Origin: Discostella pseudostelligera
Lineage: Eukaryota > Bacillariophyta > Thalassiosirophyceae > Thalassiosirales > Thalassiosiraceae
Assembly (NCBI GenBank): GCA_036940085.1
Contig: JALLBK010000061.1
Span: 1-64,000 of the forward strand
Direction of reading: 5' to 3'
DNA length: 64,000 bases
This document shows positions 48,549 to 58,707 of the stretch, piece after piece. The position numbers were made by a program, and so were the translations under genes. The first letter of the stretch is position 1; each line of letters starts with the position of its first letter. The notes beneath the pieces are model-generated. The model worked only from the letters and a program-made list of their open reading frames with translations. It had not been told where the DNA came from and did no database searches.

Positions 48549-51290
48549 ATGCATCACATGGGCGGCGGGGTTCTTGCCGATGGTGGCCACTTCAATGCTA
48601 GTCCAAGGAAAGCACATCGTTCGCATTCGCATTCCATCTTGTGGATTACCATCGCTGCTTCGATTTGTTCAGCAAGTAATGCTCTATCATTCTTCAAAAG
48701 AAATGCACAACCTACATTGAACAATATCCATCAGAGAGAAATCAATACTGCATTTTCTCCACTGGAATATGAACCAATTAGTGATTTCTCGGGCACATCT
48801 CCACCCTATCCGTCAAATCTACATTCATCTGCCACCTACAGTCATGATCGGAATAGTCGACAACGAATTATCTCTCAACACAATAGAAGATTCTTTCGAC
48901 GAGAGGGGAACTTTCAACTCAACTACAAAGATTATGACGATGACTTCCTCTCCCTACTGGAGGGGCAAGAATCACTTCGAAGTAGAATATTTCGTGGATG
49001 GAGGAGGAAATCATTGACAAAGGCCTTGTTCCCAAGTTCGAAGGATGAAAGAAATGCAACAAATCGACTGGACATGAAGCAAGATAAGGAGGAAGCTGTA
49101 CCATTACCTACCACGCAGTCCAAACCTGACAATAATAATTTCCGAAGGAAGAAGAGGAACAAGGTCGTGGTATCGAACATTCAGGAGCTCCATGAGGCCA
49201 TACTAGATAAAAAATTAGAGTTGCGAGATGTTGAGTTGAACTATTCTCCTCCTCCATCGTTGCTGACATCGAAGAAGGATTGCCCTTCTGATACTGCATT
49301 GAATCCGGCATTGGTCAATTCAGATGATCTCCCAATTGTTTCGACGACAAATATACCAGAATATAATGTCGTAGAATCAGAGATTGGAGATGGTGATTTG
49401 GAGTCACCTTTCTTGGATGTTGAGATAGACGAAAATGATGAACCAAATGCCGAGGAATGGCAAATGATTGGTAATGTCCTTGCCGAAGACAATCCATTCT
49501 TAACTGATACCAATGATACAGCATGCGAGCAAGCGACGACGTTATTCTCTCACGATGTCCTCAACCTTCTTCACCAAAGATATCATTCCAAATCCACACC
49601 AATGAATCGTTCTGCAAATGACACTGCCATACTTGCATTAGCCATTGAGGGTGGTGGTATGAGAGGCGCCGTCAGTGGTGGCATGGCGGCAGCCATCGCC
49701 TGTCTAGGACTTTCGGATGCATTCGACAAGGTCTACGGAAGTTCTGCCGGAAGCATCATTGGGAGCTACTTTGTATCGCGACAATTATACCTCGATGTCT
49801 ATACCGATGTCATCCCGGCAGGCAAGAACTTGTTTGTCAATAAAGGTCGAATCATTGGAGATATATTTAGAAACATGTTCTATGTGATGAGGCAACAACC
49901 TCTGGGTAAAAGGTTGAATGCCAATGTTATTGAACGGTTCCGCAGTCCTGCCACGGAAGGCAACATTACGATATCTTCCACTGAAACATTGCGACCAACT
50001 CGTACTGGAGGACTCAACACATCGTTTGTTTTGGATAGCATCATGTGTCCCGAACGAGGCTTGCGACCACTCGATCTGGATGCATTTGCTCATAATGATG
50101 CCGTGCAGCCTTTGCGAATTGGGAGTTCAGCTGTTGAATTGGACACGGGGAAGTTGAAATCTATATGCTTTGGGTCCAAAGAGGGTCACTTTAAGGATCA
50201 GTTTGCGAACCCAGGCAATCTTAAGGACTCGACGTCGATGTACCCCGAGAAGGGCTCAGCTCAAGCGGATGAAAATGGATATCGCCATGGTTTGTGGGCA
50301 TGCTTGGGTGCAAGTATGACAGTTCCTGGAGCCGCTGGTAGTCCATTGCGAGTGGACTTGCCATCGAGCGATACGAATCAGTTAACACCACATCTGTGTT
50401 TCGATGCATTCTGCTATGAGCCAGTTCCATACCGATCCGCGGTAGCTGAGGGTGCTACGCATGTCGTAGCTCTGCGCTCTAGGCCAGCAGGATTCGAGCC
50501 CAAGACGAAGCCAACACTCTATGAACAACTTGTTGCCCCATTGTATCTTCGCTCGAACGGTGCCAAAACGGTAGCGGAATTCTTCGAAAAGGGAGGACAG
50601 CAATATCTTTATGCAGAGGATGTACTCACCTGTGACCTGGGTCTGAATTCGAGTGAGCCAATTCCTATTCCACCTGCCAAAGTGTTGTATGCAGCTCCGG
50701 AGGAACAGAGATCCGATGATAGTTCTTCACAAGTGTCTTCCGACACTGATCGTAGTAAATGGTCACGTGCACACCTTTTACCCATCACTGTACCGGCTGA
50801 TGTTGCCGAACTGTCGACCTTGTCTCAAGACAGGGACGAGATTCTTGCAGGAATTCGTGCTGGCTTTGCTGCAGCATATGAATCGTTAGCACCCGTGGTG
50901 GGGCTTGATTCATTAAATGGAATGATGATTGCTGAACTTGTATTCCCAGACGCGGATGCACATCATTCAGTGTTAGATAGGCAACGTCCACTTGCCGGAG
51001 AGAAGCTTGGGAAAAGCTCGAGAACTTCATCAGTACATGATATCATATCTGCAAGAGCGAATGTGAAAGAATCAACGGTAGTAAGCGCTGGTTTGTCACC
51101 GGCACGTTATCTCAATCGAGGGTTTGGCTTCCTGAACAACCGAGACACATTGATAGTTGAAGATGATTCCAGAGATCACGATGCTCGTAGGCTGTTTTCC
51201 TTTCTGCCAGGTGTGCAACTTGGCAGTCTCCCGTTGGTGGCAGAGAGACTCGAGTCTCATCTCGAAAGGATCAGTTGCTTGCCATGTTAA
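48549..51290 (+). CDS. Patatin-like phospholipase / acyl hydrolase
   Basis: 913 residues. A hydrophobic segment near residues 31-48 (SILWITIAASICSASNAL, then SFF) acts as a signal or anchor. A long disordered, charged region precedes the patatin core. The oxyanion loop EGGGMRGAVSGGMAAA lies near residue 365, and the nucleophile elbow GSSAGSIIGSY near 397-407. The catalytic Asp is in LCFDAFCYEPVPYRSAVAEG, followed by ATHVVALRSRP. The Ser-Asp dyad is complete, but the usual DG(G/A) around the Asp reads DA. It should hydrolyse acyl esters of phospholipids or galactolipids; substrate and compartment are open. The C-terminal 250 residues have no recognisable domain. It starts with MHHMGGG; the second Met three codons on is an equal candidate. 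Confidence 0.85.
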   Translation: MHHMGGGVLADGGHFNASPRKAHRSHSHSILWITIAASICSASNALSFFKRNAQPTLNNIHQREINTAFSPLEYEPISDFSGTSPPYPSNLHSSATYSHDRNSRQRIISQHNRRFFRREGNFQLNYKDYDDDFLSLLEGQESLRSRIFRGWRRKSLTKALFPSSKDERNATNRLDMKQDKEEAVPLPTTQSKPDNNNFRRKKRNKVVVSNIQELHEAILDKKLELRDVELNYSPPPSLLTSKKDCPSDTALNPALVNSDDLPIVSTTNIPEYNVVESEIGDGDLESPFLDVEIDENDEPNAEEWQMIGNVLAEDNPFLTDTNDTACEQATTLFSHDVLNLLHQRYHSKSTPMNRSANDTAILALAIEGGGMRGAVSGGMAAAIACLGLSDAFDKVYGSSAGSIIGSYFVSRQLYLDVYTDVIPAGKNLFVNKGRIIGDIFRNMFYVMRQQPLGKRLNANVIERFRSPATEGNITISSTETLRPTRTGGLNTSFVLDSIMCPERGLRPLDLDAFAHNDAVQPLRIGSSAVELDTGKLKSICFGSKEGHFKDQFANPGNLKDSTSMYPEKGSAQADENGYRHGLWACLGASMTVPGAAGSPLRVDLPSSDTNQLTPHLCFDAFCYEPVPYRSAVAEGATHVVALRSRPAGFEPKTKPTLYEQLVAPLYLRSNGAKTVAEFFEKGGQQYLYAEDVLTCDLGLNSSEPIPIPPAKVLYAAPEEQRSDDSSSQVSSDTDRSKWSRAHLLPITVPADVAELSTLSQDRDEILAGIRAGFAAAYESLAPVVGLDSLNGMMIAELVFPDADAHHSVLDRQRPLAGEKLGKSSRTSSVHDIISARANVKESTVVSAGLSPARYLNRGFGFLNNRDTLIVEDDSRDHDARRLFSFLPGVQLGSLPLVAERLESHLERISCLPC

Positions 51291-51481
51291 CAATCGGGCA
51301 TCAAAGCACGTACAATAGATGTTGTTTCACTGACGTTGGAATGTCACGTTATAATATGTTAAGTGTACATAAAGTTGATACCGTCGAATTTAATGTGACG
51401 CGATTCTTAGCATCAGACTATTCCTACAATGCCATATCTCTTTTTGAGGCTACAAAATCTAATGAGAAATCATATTGAAAA

Positions 51482-52195
51482 TCACGATGCGATTGCCACC
51501 TTATCAATGTTCGGTTCTGATAAGGGTACTTCATACACATCTGGCAATGAGTTTTGCGGAACTTCTGGCAGCACTATCTCTGACAATTCTGGCGTGGGTG
51601 CTTCGTTCACTTCAGGCAATGGCATCGTTTGAGATTGTTGTTTTTTATTCTCCAATCGAACTTCCTCTTCTAACTTCTCGAGCTCTACCAGTGCGTCCTC
51701 CTCCGCAAGTTCGTCCGTCACCGTCATGCCCCCCCGACCAAGTACCTCATTTATCCTCATCTCTACCTCATGTTGATCTTGAACTTTATCCATCAAGTCC
51801 AATACATCCTCAATTCCCATCTCATCATACATCTTCTGCAATGCATCCGTCCCAACTGTCAATGCCGCCACCACCTCTTGCTCATTCTGCTTCTCGGCAA
51901 TCTTATCCACCATGCGTAGTACCGTCAATAATTGCTCCTCTACCCGATCAGCCTCTTCGAGTTTATACTTTCGTAAACGAAGCAGTTGGAGAGCAGCCTT
52001 CGTCTTACCCTCGACATGCATTGTCTTGGCACGGGTGGCGAGAATTTCACAATCGAGGCCAAGTTTGGCGCGGTAGATGGAGAGTCTGTCGCGAGAAATT
52101 TTGAGGTCGAGTATGGCTCTGTCGATGGGAGTTATTGTCCCGCCCTTTTTGGGGGCTCTGGACTTGCTTTTACTGCGGCTTTGGATGCCCCCCAT
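51482..52195 (-). CDS. VPS20: ESCRT-III subunit CHMP6/VPS20
   Basis: 237 residues. MGGIQSRS at the N-terminus is an N-myristoylation signal, as in CHMP6. The Snf7 core is well conserved: ITPIDRAILDLKISRDRLSI, KTKAALQLLRLRKYKLEEAD, TDALQKMYDEMGIEDVLDLM and the C-terminal acidic helices LAEEDALVELEKLEEEV. CHMP6/VPS20 links ESCRT-II to Snf7 polymerisation on endosomal membranes. A Pro/Glu-rich tail of about 60 residues after the core is longer than in animal CHMP6. It is convergent with the patatin-like gene and divergent from the F-box gene. Confidence 0.9.
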   Translation of the reverse strand: MGGIQSRSKSKSRAPKKGGTITPIDRAILDLKISRDRLSIYRAKLGLDCEILATRAKTMHVEGKTKAALQLLRLRKYKLEEADRVEEQLLTVLRMVDKIAEKQNEQEVVAALTVGTDALQKMYDEMGIEDVLDLMDKVQDQHEVEMRINEVLGRGGMTVTDELAEEDALVELEKLEEEVRLENKKQQSQTMPLPEVNEAPTPELSEIVLPEVPQNSLPDVYEVPLSEPNIDKVAIAS

Positions 52196-52460
52196 GGTAG
52201 ATGGAGTTGGATGAATGATAGGAAGTCAGGACGAGCAATGATTGATTTATTGTTGTTGTTCGAGATTGGACGTTCGTTGGAGATGTCGAGTGTCGGAGTT
52301 CATCGAACCATGGGCGCCGACGGCCGACGGCCCCTACGACGCTCGAAATGGCGGGAATTGTTGTTGCGCGCGCTTGGCCACTACTTGTGCCACTTCGATC
52401 CTAATCCTTCCACCACCACCCACCACTCCACATCATCTATTGCGTATCGATGAAAACGAG
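52196..52460. promoter_or_regulatory. Divergent promoter, CHMP6 / F-box gene
   Basis: 265 bp. ATGGCGGGAATTG sits at 52348-52360, next to a GC-rich GGCCGACGGCC tract at 52322-52331. Confidence 0.5.
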
Positions 52461-53367
52461 ATGACTCTCTGCACATTGCCCGACGAAATACTACACTCCA
52501 TCTTCAGTTATGTGGCTGAATCCCCGTCTCTCATTGGGTCATGTATTTGCGCGGTGAGCAAATGAACTTTATTATTTTGTACTGCTCCGTAACATCAACT
52601 CTCAATCATATCTTTGTCATACCCCGACACTAAATTTCCGTCGCCCAAAGCTTATGCGCCCTCTTTCAAAGCACTGGCGACATGAACTAGATACGAAACG
52701 AGATCTTTGGGAGCTGGCAATGAATGATTTGACTTGCGATTATTATATTTCTTATGAGCACCCCAACGATGCACAAACTTCCTCCCAGCAACATGTGGCA
52801 CCCATCCAAACTAGTTCTGTGAAACGCGCACGACTAGGCTCAACCTCATCTCCGCGTAGATCCAATCGTCTGCGTCCTGCTACGCCCAAAGAGCGATATA
52901 TCCACTCCTACAATCTTCTCCTATCACGAAACGAAAGCGCCCTACTGGAACTTCAGGAATGTGCACACTCTACCAAAAAACCTCTATCTCTATCAATGTT
53001 GAAGAAGTTGTTGAAAGAATATGAACCTATTGCCATAAATCGACGAGTGCGTTCGGGGGGTACATTTTTGGTAGAAGTTGTCCGTGCAAGGCATGTTAAG
53101 GAATCCGTCATCCTAAAATGCGCCAAATTATTGATTGAGAATGGTGCGAATCCAAACATCCCTAGCGCTGAAGTAGGAATGGGAATCACATCTAAGGCAA
53201 CAATATTGTATGACACATCCGCTGCATCTGGAGAGGTGGGAAAATGCATTTCATCGAGCACTGGAGCCAAACTGTATCCACTCATTATTGCGGCTGCACG
53301 AGGCATGTCGAGTGTCGTTGACTTTTTATTAAGCGTCGGAGCCTTCCAAATCCGACAATTCGAATAA
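52461..53367 (+). CDS. F-box protein with ankyrin repeats
   Basis: Two exons, 52461-52553 and 52651-53367, joined in phase 0 (GCG|GTGAGC ... CCCAAAG|CTTATG), give 269 residues. The N-terminus TLCTLPDEILHSIFSYVAES is the F-box core, completed after the splice by LSKHWRHELDTKRDLWELAM. A Ser/Arg-rich linker (SSPRRSNRLR) leads to helices and two ankyrin-like units (AKLLIENGANPNIP; YPLIIAAARGMSSVVDFLLS). F-box proteins recruit substrates to SCF ubiquitin ligases; the ankyrin part would bind the substrate. The second unit is the last, so the frame may be short compared with relatives. Its final 39 bp overlap the convergent Sec1 fragment. Confidence 0.78.
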
Positions 53368-53718
53368 CTTCTGTTGATTGAAGGCATCCATACACTGATG
53401 GGCAATTTGCATATATTGGGATAATTTCGACATGATTTCCCTATATTCCGGTAATGCCTTGAGTGCCTTGGCCATTTGATTAATGGAAAGTGCTTTACCA
53501 TTGCCCTTTGCGGAGCTGCCAAGTGCTGATCCCGAACTGGAATTAACAATATCCCGAATTTTCGTACTGAGTGTTTGAATGACATCGGCAATATGCTTTC
53601 CCCGTAATTCCACCCACACTTCATCATTCTCATTCAATAATGCATCCATCTTCGTCGTTGTCTCTTGAGTGGTCCCCTCCTTGGCCGTGGGAGGACTTGC
53701 GTGGGCTGGATAGAACAA
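53329..53718 (-). pseudogene. Truncated Sec1/Munc18 (SM) protein fragment
   Basis: An open frame of up to 129 codons; the first ATG is at 53649 (MDALLNENDEVWVELRG). It matches only the middle of SM proteins: NDEVWVELRGKHIADVIQTL corresponds to the DELWVELRHKHIA stretch, and INQMAKALKALPEYREIMSK followed by LSQYMQIAHQCMDAF corresponds to the [20 protein letters not shown] region. SM proteins are about 600 residues and clasp SNARE complexes during membrane fusion. Nothing similar lies upstream (the ABC transporter gene ends at 53884) or downstream (the F-box gene). Both ends of the family are therefore missing. It is either a duplicated relic that stays open by chance or recency, or a short new protein. 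A splice acceptor (ATCCAG|CC) upstream could join a short leader exon, but I cannot confirm it. Confidence 0.6.
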
Positions 53719-53883
53719 TACACTTGTTTGAACAGTGAACGTGGGAAATCAGATACCGCACGCTGAAAGAGGGGTGTGTGCTGAATCTCAAATTGTCGAT
53801 TAATTTATGCCTTACACAAGATGATCGCGAATCACCCGCAAATGCCATCGGTTGCCTCTATGTCGTGCCTTCGTTGTCGATAT

Positions 53884-55716
53884 CTAGTGTCGTTTCAACA
53901 GCAGTTGAGAAAATCCCCAGTCAGCAAAGATGACCAACAAGCTCCCACCGACAACACTCGACGTGATGACCTTGGGCACACCTCTCGTTGACAATTCTGA
54001 ATTCCACCGTGCAGCCACCTCCGCAACGCCAATAATAACTGTCATGAACACCACGGACTTGATGAAATGAAAGCATACAGGATGTGTGGCAATCTCAATG
54101 AGTGCATCCGTGTACGTGTCGGAGAAGGTACATCGTAGGTCCAAAAACGAGGAGACGTATGCCACGAGCGATCTCCCACCATGCTCCCAACCTTCATTTT
54201 CCGTCCAAGAGACAACTCCCCGTAGTCGAAGTGGAACGAACACAGCATCCCGTACCTCTTGCCGATACGAGGCGATATCACCGATGCCGTACATGGGGCC
54301 AATGTGCGCTCCAACTTCCAAGGCAAGGACAGTTCCCGCCAATGTCAGCAGTGGAGAAGCCACCCAGCTTGCCAAGATAGACGGTCCAAATGTCCACATT
54401 ACCGGGGATATACCCAATGTTCTCAACAATTTGTTTTGAGCCGATGCTTGCATCGTCGCCACTTCTCCTGCATAACTCCCACCAATACGTCCACTCAGTA
54501 GTAACGAAGTAATGAGTGGCCCAATTTCCAATACGAATAACTTGGCCATACCCATAGCATACAATGTAGCCTTGGCAGGTGGAATAGTCGTATTCAACAT
54601 TCCGCGTACCTTCATGTTGATCATCATAGTATACATCGGACTGACTGTCTCTTCTCCGGTAAACATTTGAATCAAGGGTTTGATTTCTTTCTGTACCACC
54701 GACAGGACTGTGTCGGTAACATCCACACGACGTAGAATGTCCGACGATAGCATGGAGATGGCGAGACCGGCGGCGAGGAAGGTTAGTAGGATGAGTGGCA
54801 GTGAGAAGAGGAAGTAATCAAGTAGCTTGGTCAAGAAGCGTTGGTGGGGATCTTTCCCAAAGACGGAGGGATGACGAAGAGCTTTGCTTTTGGGGCCGTC
54901 GTCGTTGGATTCACGTCGATCGAGAGAAACAGTGTTGTTACCGAACAGCGACCTATTCGTCTTGCTATCGACAATCGTAGTCCTCTGCTCCTGCACATTC
55001 TTCGTATTATTGCCCATGACAATATCCACAAACTGTGGCTCATGCGAAATCAGTAGCAAGGCCGTACCCTTTTCTCGACGCAGTCTCTCCAACTCCTTAG
55101 CAACACCCACACCCGTACTATAATCCAAACCAGCAAATGGTTCATCTAAAATAATGACATGTTTGCGTTGTGCCAATTGCAATGCAAGGGATGCACGACG
55201 ACCCATCCCCCCTGACAATTCGGATGGACGTTTGTTACCATCTCGTGCATAATCCAACCCAACAGATTCCAATAGACCTTTGATCGTCGCTCGCTTCTGT
55301 TCCATTGTCAGCATTTCCTTTCCATTCTTGGCAGATGGACAATATTCCAATGCTACACAGACATTTCCCGCGACGGTTAACGAGTCCAGAAGTGTCGTTT
55401 GTTGAAATAGCATGCCTACGCGTTCTCCCGCCGGTATGGCAGTGTTCCAATTGCATTCGACAATATGAATGCCCAAGGTGTTGCGTAGTAGACGTCCTCC
55501 ACGACGTGGGGGCAGTAAGCCGGCGATGTAACTCGAGAGTGTGCTTTTGCCAGCACCGGAACTGCCCGCGAGATGGAGACAGGAGGAGGGATGGAGAGTG
55601 AAGGAGACGCTATCGTTGGAGAAGGGACATTTGACTGGATTGATGTTTTGGGCCTTGAATTCAAGAATTGGAACACCCGCGTCCTCCATCTTCTCCATGG
55701 TCGTTGCGTTTGTCAT
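53884..55716 (-). CDS. ABC transporter with fused MlaF-like ATPase and MlaE-like permease
   Basis: 610 residues in one frame. The N-terminal half is an ABC ATPase: Walker A GSSGAGKST (51-59), Q-loop near 106, signature LSGGM (167-171), Walker B IILDEP (188-193), H-loop ISHE (224-227). After a linker of about 70 residues, the C-terminal half is an MlaE/TGD1-type permease with membrane helices LPLILLTFLAAGLAISML, the core EIGPLITSLLLSGRIGGSYA and GEVATMQASAQNKLLRTLGI, and PSILASWVASPLLTLAGTVL. In bacteria MlaF and MlaE, and in plants TGD3 and TGD1, are separate proteins that import lipids. A single-chain fusion is unusual. No presequence is evident, so the membrane is uncertain; plastid inner envelope is the natural guess. 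The Sec1 fragment lies downstream. Confidence 0.85.
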   Translation of the reverse strand: MTNATTMEKMEDAGVPILEFKAQNINPVKCPFSNDSVSFTLHPSSCLHLAGSSGAGKSTLSSYIAGLLPPRRGGRLLRNTLGIHIVECNWNTAIPAGERVGMLFQQTTLLDSLTVAGNVCVALEYCPSAKNGKEMLTMEQKRATIKGLLESVGLDYARDGNKRPSELSGGMGRRASLALQLAQRKHVIILDEPFAGLDYSTGVGVAKELERLRREKGTALLLISHEPQFVDIVMGNNTKNVQEQRTTIVDSKTNRSLFGNNTVSLDRRESNDDGPKSKALRHPSVFGKDPHQRFLTKLLDYFLFSLPLILLTFLAAGLAISMLSSDILRRVDVTDTVLSVVQKEIKPLIQMFTGEETVSPMYTMMINMKVRGMLNTTIPPAKATLYAMGMAKLFVLEIGPLITSLLLSGRIGGSYAGEVATMQASAQNKLLRTLGISPVMWTFGPSILASWVASPLLTLAGTVLALEVGAHIGPMYGIGDIASYRQEVRDAVFVPLRLRGVVSWTENEGWEHGGRSLVAYVSSFLDLRCTFSDTYTDALIEIATHPVCFHFIKSVVFMTVIIGVAEVAARWNSELSTRGVPKVITSSVVGGSLLVIFADWGFSQLLLKRH

Positions 55717-56282
55717 GATGTTGATGTGGAGATGGTCCTACTGATAATATTACGCCGAAGGCCGAAGCGAGCCGAGGGGGCTTACTTGTCAAATCAAGGC
55801 TAATTCTTGTTTCATTGTGAAACATAAAATAATGCTACTCCTATCATCATGGTGATGATTGTGGTGGACGATGCCGGCCAATTGTTTTGGCCTTCTTTGC
55901 ATAATCTTGGATCTTGGGGTTCTCGCCATCTAATTTAAGTATCTTTCCTCCGCGCCAATTTTTATCATAAGTATCTCTCCTCGGTTATTTATGTATCTTT
56001 GGGTATCTTTCTGGTTCAACATCCATGGACCAATTACACGTGGAAAGCAAGAGAGCGTCTGTACGCCTCCTCGTATCTTAGATCTTTGTCATTGACCATA
56101 ACCATGAGCGCCGCATGCCGCCGTAGCCGAAACCGTAGGTAGCCTGTCCGCCTCAAATATGATGATAGTAATGAAGATGATGATCACTTCGACTTCACCC
56201 CCCTCACAGTATCTCAGTTGAGATGGCGATGGAGCGAGGGACGTGCCGCATACAACATGTCCAGACATCGCAATCTCAGTCA
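55717..56282. promoter_or_regulatory. Divergent promoter, ABC transporter / DUF3754 gene
   Basis: 566 bp. It contains four GTATCTTT/GTATCTCT words (55940, 55972, 55993, 56003) and an ACACGTGG box (56036-56043). No gene is supported. Confidence 0.5.
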
Positions 56283-58682
56283 ATGCGAATTCATGTTTGC
56301 TTCCGATTATGTGTCTTCAGTCTCGGGATTTTGACGAGGTCAGTGGCGTTTCAGAAGATACCATTGCAACTCATTATTAGAAAGTGCCTGCATCGGTGCT
56401 GGCAGGGGAATTTGCAGAAGCCCGCCACGTTGCAAATAAAAAATTGTCAACACAAATTGTTCTCAGCACCGTCGTCATGGTCATCGACATCGGACGGTTC
56501 AGGTCTTATAGCACGTGAAGATCTGCTTGGAGATAATGCGACAAACAGTAACACTGACGTGGATGGTTCACCATTGGGTATTGCGCAGTCGACCACCAAA
56601 AGTCAGAATCCAACATGCCGAATTGTGGCTACATCTGATGGGGAAATATCGCGACCGACTGCAGTTGTATCGTTATCTCGTTCGTCCAAATCACTTCTTG
56701 ATAAGATCGAACTTCTTTACGTTGTTGAATCGTTAAAGCGGCTCGGTAACCTTGAGTACATGGCACCTCAATCTGCAGATGAAGTATCTTTCGAAACGGT
56801 GCATCATACGAATAATGAAGGGATGGATGGAATGCGCGATGAAGTTGGGACAGAGGATGAAGAATTGGTTTCCATTCTCAAACAGGCATTGAACGACGGA
56901 GGGTACAAACTCATGACTCGGAGAGATTTAGATCTTTGTTCGGCATTAAACGCGGGTTATTTACTTCGCCTATCTTTGCTGCCGGATATTAAGGAGTTGG
57001 ATTCTTGCATAGGACGTGAATTCTATCCAGAGATGGACGAACAATCAGGGGAGACAATTCCGCGTACTAATACACTTCTCTTTGATGGAAGAGTTCTCGT
57101 CTTTCGCAGAGGCTACTCCAAAGAAATTACCACTGGGCGTCTCCTTTTACCAAAGCTTGATTATCTACAAGCAAGTTTAGTGCAGAGGTCATCCAGCGCA
57201 TTAACAAGAAAACTGGGTGAATTCGAACAGCGTATCGAGGGCCTCTTCTTAGACTTCATGTCAGTATTGAACAACTCTGTGCAATGGGCTTGTAAGCAAA
57301 TATTACGACAATTTCGGAAATTTGGAGTTGAGGTTTTGCGCAATTTCGGACTACATACGAATGATTTCATTGGCGATCTAACTCCGGTACATGAGCAGAA
57401 TGAGACTACGACGACTGATACTAAACCGGCTGCAACAACCTCATCTATGGGTGTAAGAGGAAACAAAGTGTTTAAGTTTACGCGGTATCAAGCATCGTCG
57501 ACCATGACTTCGAACTCATTTGATCTGAACGACGCCCTATCTCCGTTTCTGCTCTATGACCACACAACAACTGGGACGATATTTTGCCAATACGATGATA
57601 AGTTTCCATCTGAGACAAATGAATCTTTAGAAAGTCGTCCGCCGTTAGAGTCGTTTCGTCTCTTAGAGCGAATCAGCATCCAAAACACGGTTGATTTTTT
57701 CTCCATGAGAGGAAGGCGGGAGCTTATTAAGAACTACTTTAAATCAAGCACTCTTGTTGAGCCGGCCTTTGAGGAAGTGATTGTAATATCAAGACCGATG
57801 CGAAAGATGAAACCAAAAACAATTGATATATATCCTCCCGATTGGCTTTATGAAGCTGCAAAGGTATTTGATGTTGATGATCGGTTGCCAAATCCCAAAA
57901 ATAAGACCCAAGACAATGCTCCTGATATTCCGATACCCCCCATAGACATCAAAGTTTTTTCTGATGTGCCCATGGCCAACATTGAAGCTGTACTGCCAAA
58001 GGCAAAGTTAATATTCCGTCCTGCGGATGCTGTGGTGTTTGACTTGGTCAGCGTTGTTAGTTTCTTGGCTGTTGCTGGATCTTTGCGGTTTGACAGTCCG
58101 AAGTTGGATCTGATTGCATTGATATCGTTGATAGTGTTTGTCGTTCAAACATTTTTCAGATATTCGAATAAATATGCACGATATGATCTTATCGTCAACA
58201 AATTCATTACGTCCAAGGTATTGCATCGTGGACCAGGTAGGAAAGAAATATTGAATGTGATTCTATTTGGAATGCAACTCTCTAGCTAACCTGTCTCTCC
58301 ATGTCTTTCATGACAGGTGCACTGAAGTACATTGTGTCGGAAGCAAATAGCAATAGAGCATTGAGGTCAGTGTTACATTCTTTGTATCTGATAATCGTAT
58401 TAGCTTCTTCCTTCTCACAATACCGTATCAAATTTTAGAGCCGTGCTGACACGAGATTGGTTGATGGACAACGATGTTGGGAATGGAGACCTTGACGATG
58501 CTGCTGCGGAGCAGGTGAAGTCTCACATCAATTACATGAATGGATCACCAATTGACGTTGATGTCCTTTCTGCGCTTAGTGACTTGAAAGACTTGCAGCT
58601 GATGAACAATGCGGAAATCAAAGATGACCAAGCAGTCACCGATGCTATCAAACGGCGTTGGGCTGCTTTATTGGATGATTGA
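56283..58682 (+). CDS. Plastid-targeted DUF3754 (TMEM143-like) membrane protein
   Basis: Three exons, 56283-58236, 58317-58365 and 58439-58682, in phases 1 and 2, give 748 residues. The ATG at 56283 is preferred because MRIHVCFRLCVFSLGILT followed by SVAF-QKIP is a signal peptide with a plastid-type site; a Met 20 codons upstream would hide it. The DUF3754 parts include TNTLLFDGRVLVFRRGYSKE, RLLLPKLDYLQASL, IDIKVFSDVPMANIEAVLPK with AKLIFRPADAV, then two membrane helices (VVSFLAVAGSLRF and LIALISLIVFVVQTFF) and RYSNKYARYDLIVNKFITSK. The small exons supply ALKYIVSEANSNRALR and the terminal VLTRDWLMDNDVG with KRRWAALLDD. Function of the family is unknown. Its stop lies 25 bp from that of the convergent methyltransferase. 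Confidence 0.82.
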
Positions 58683-58707
58683 TTCGCTGAGGTGCTACCA
58701 TACCAAA

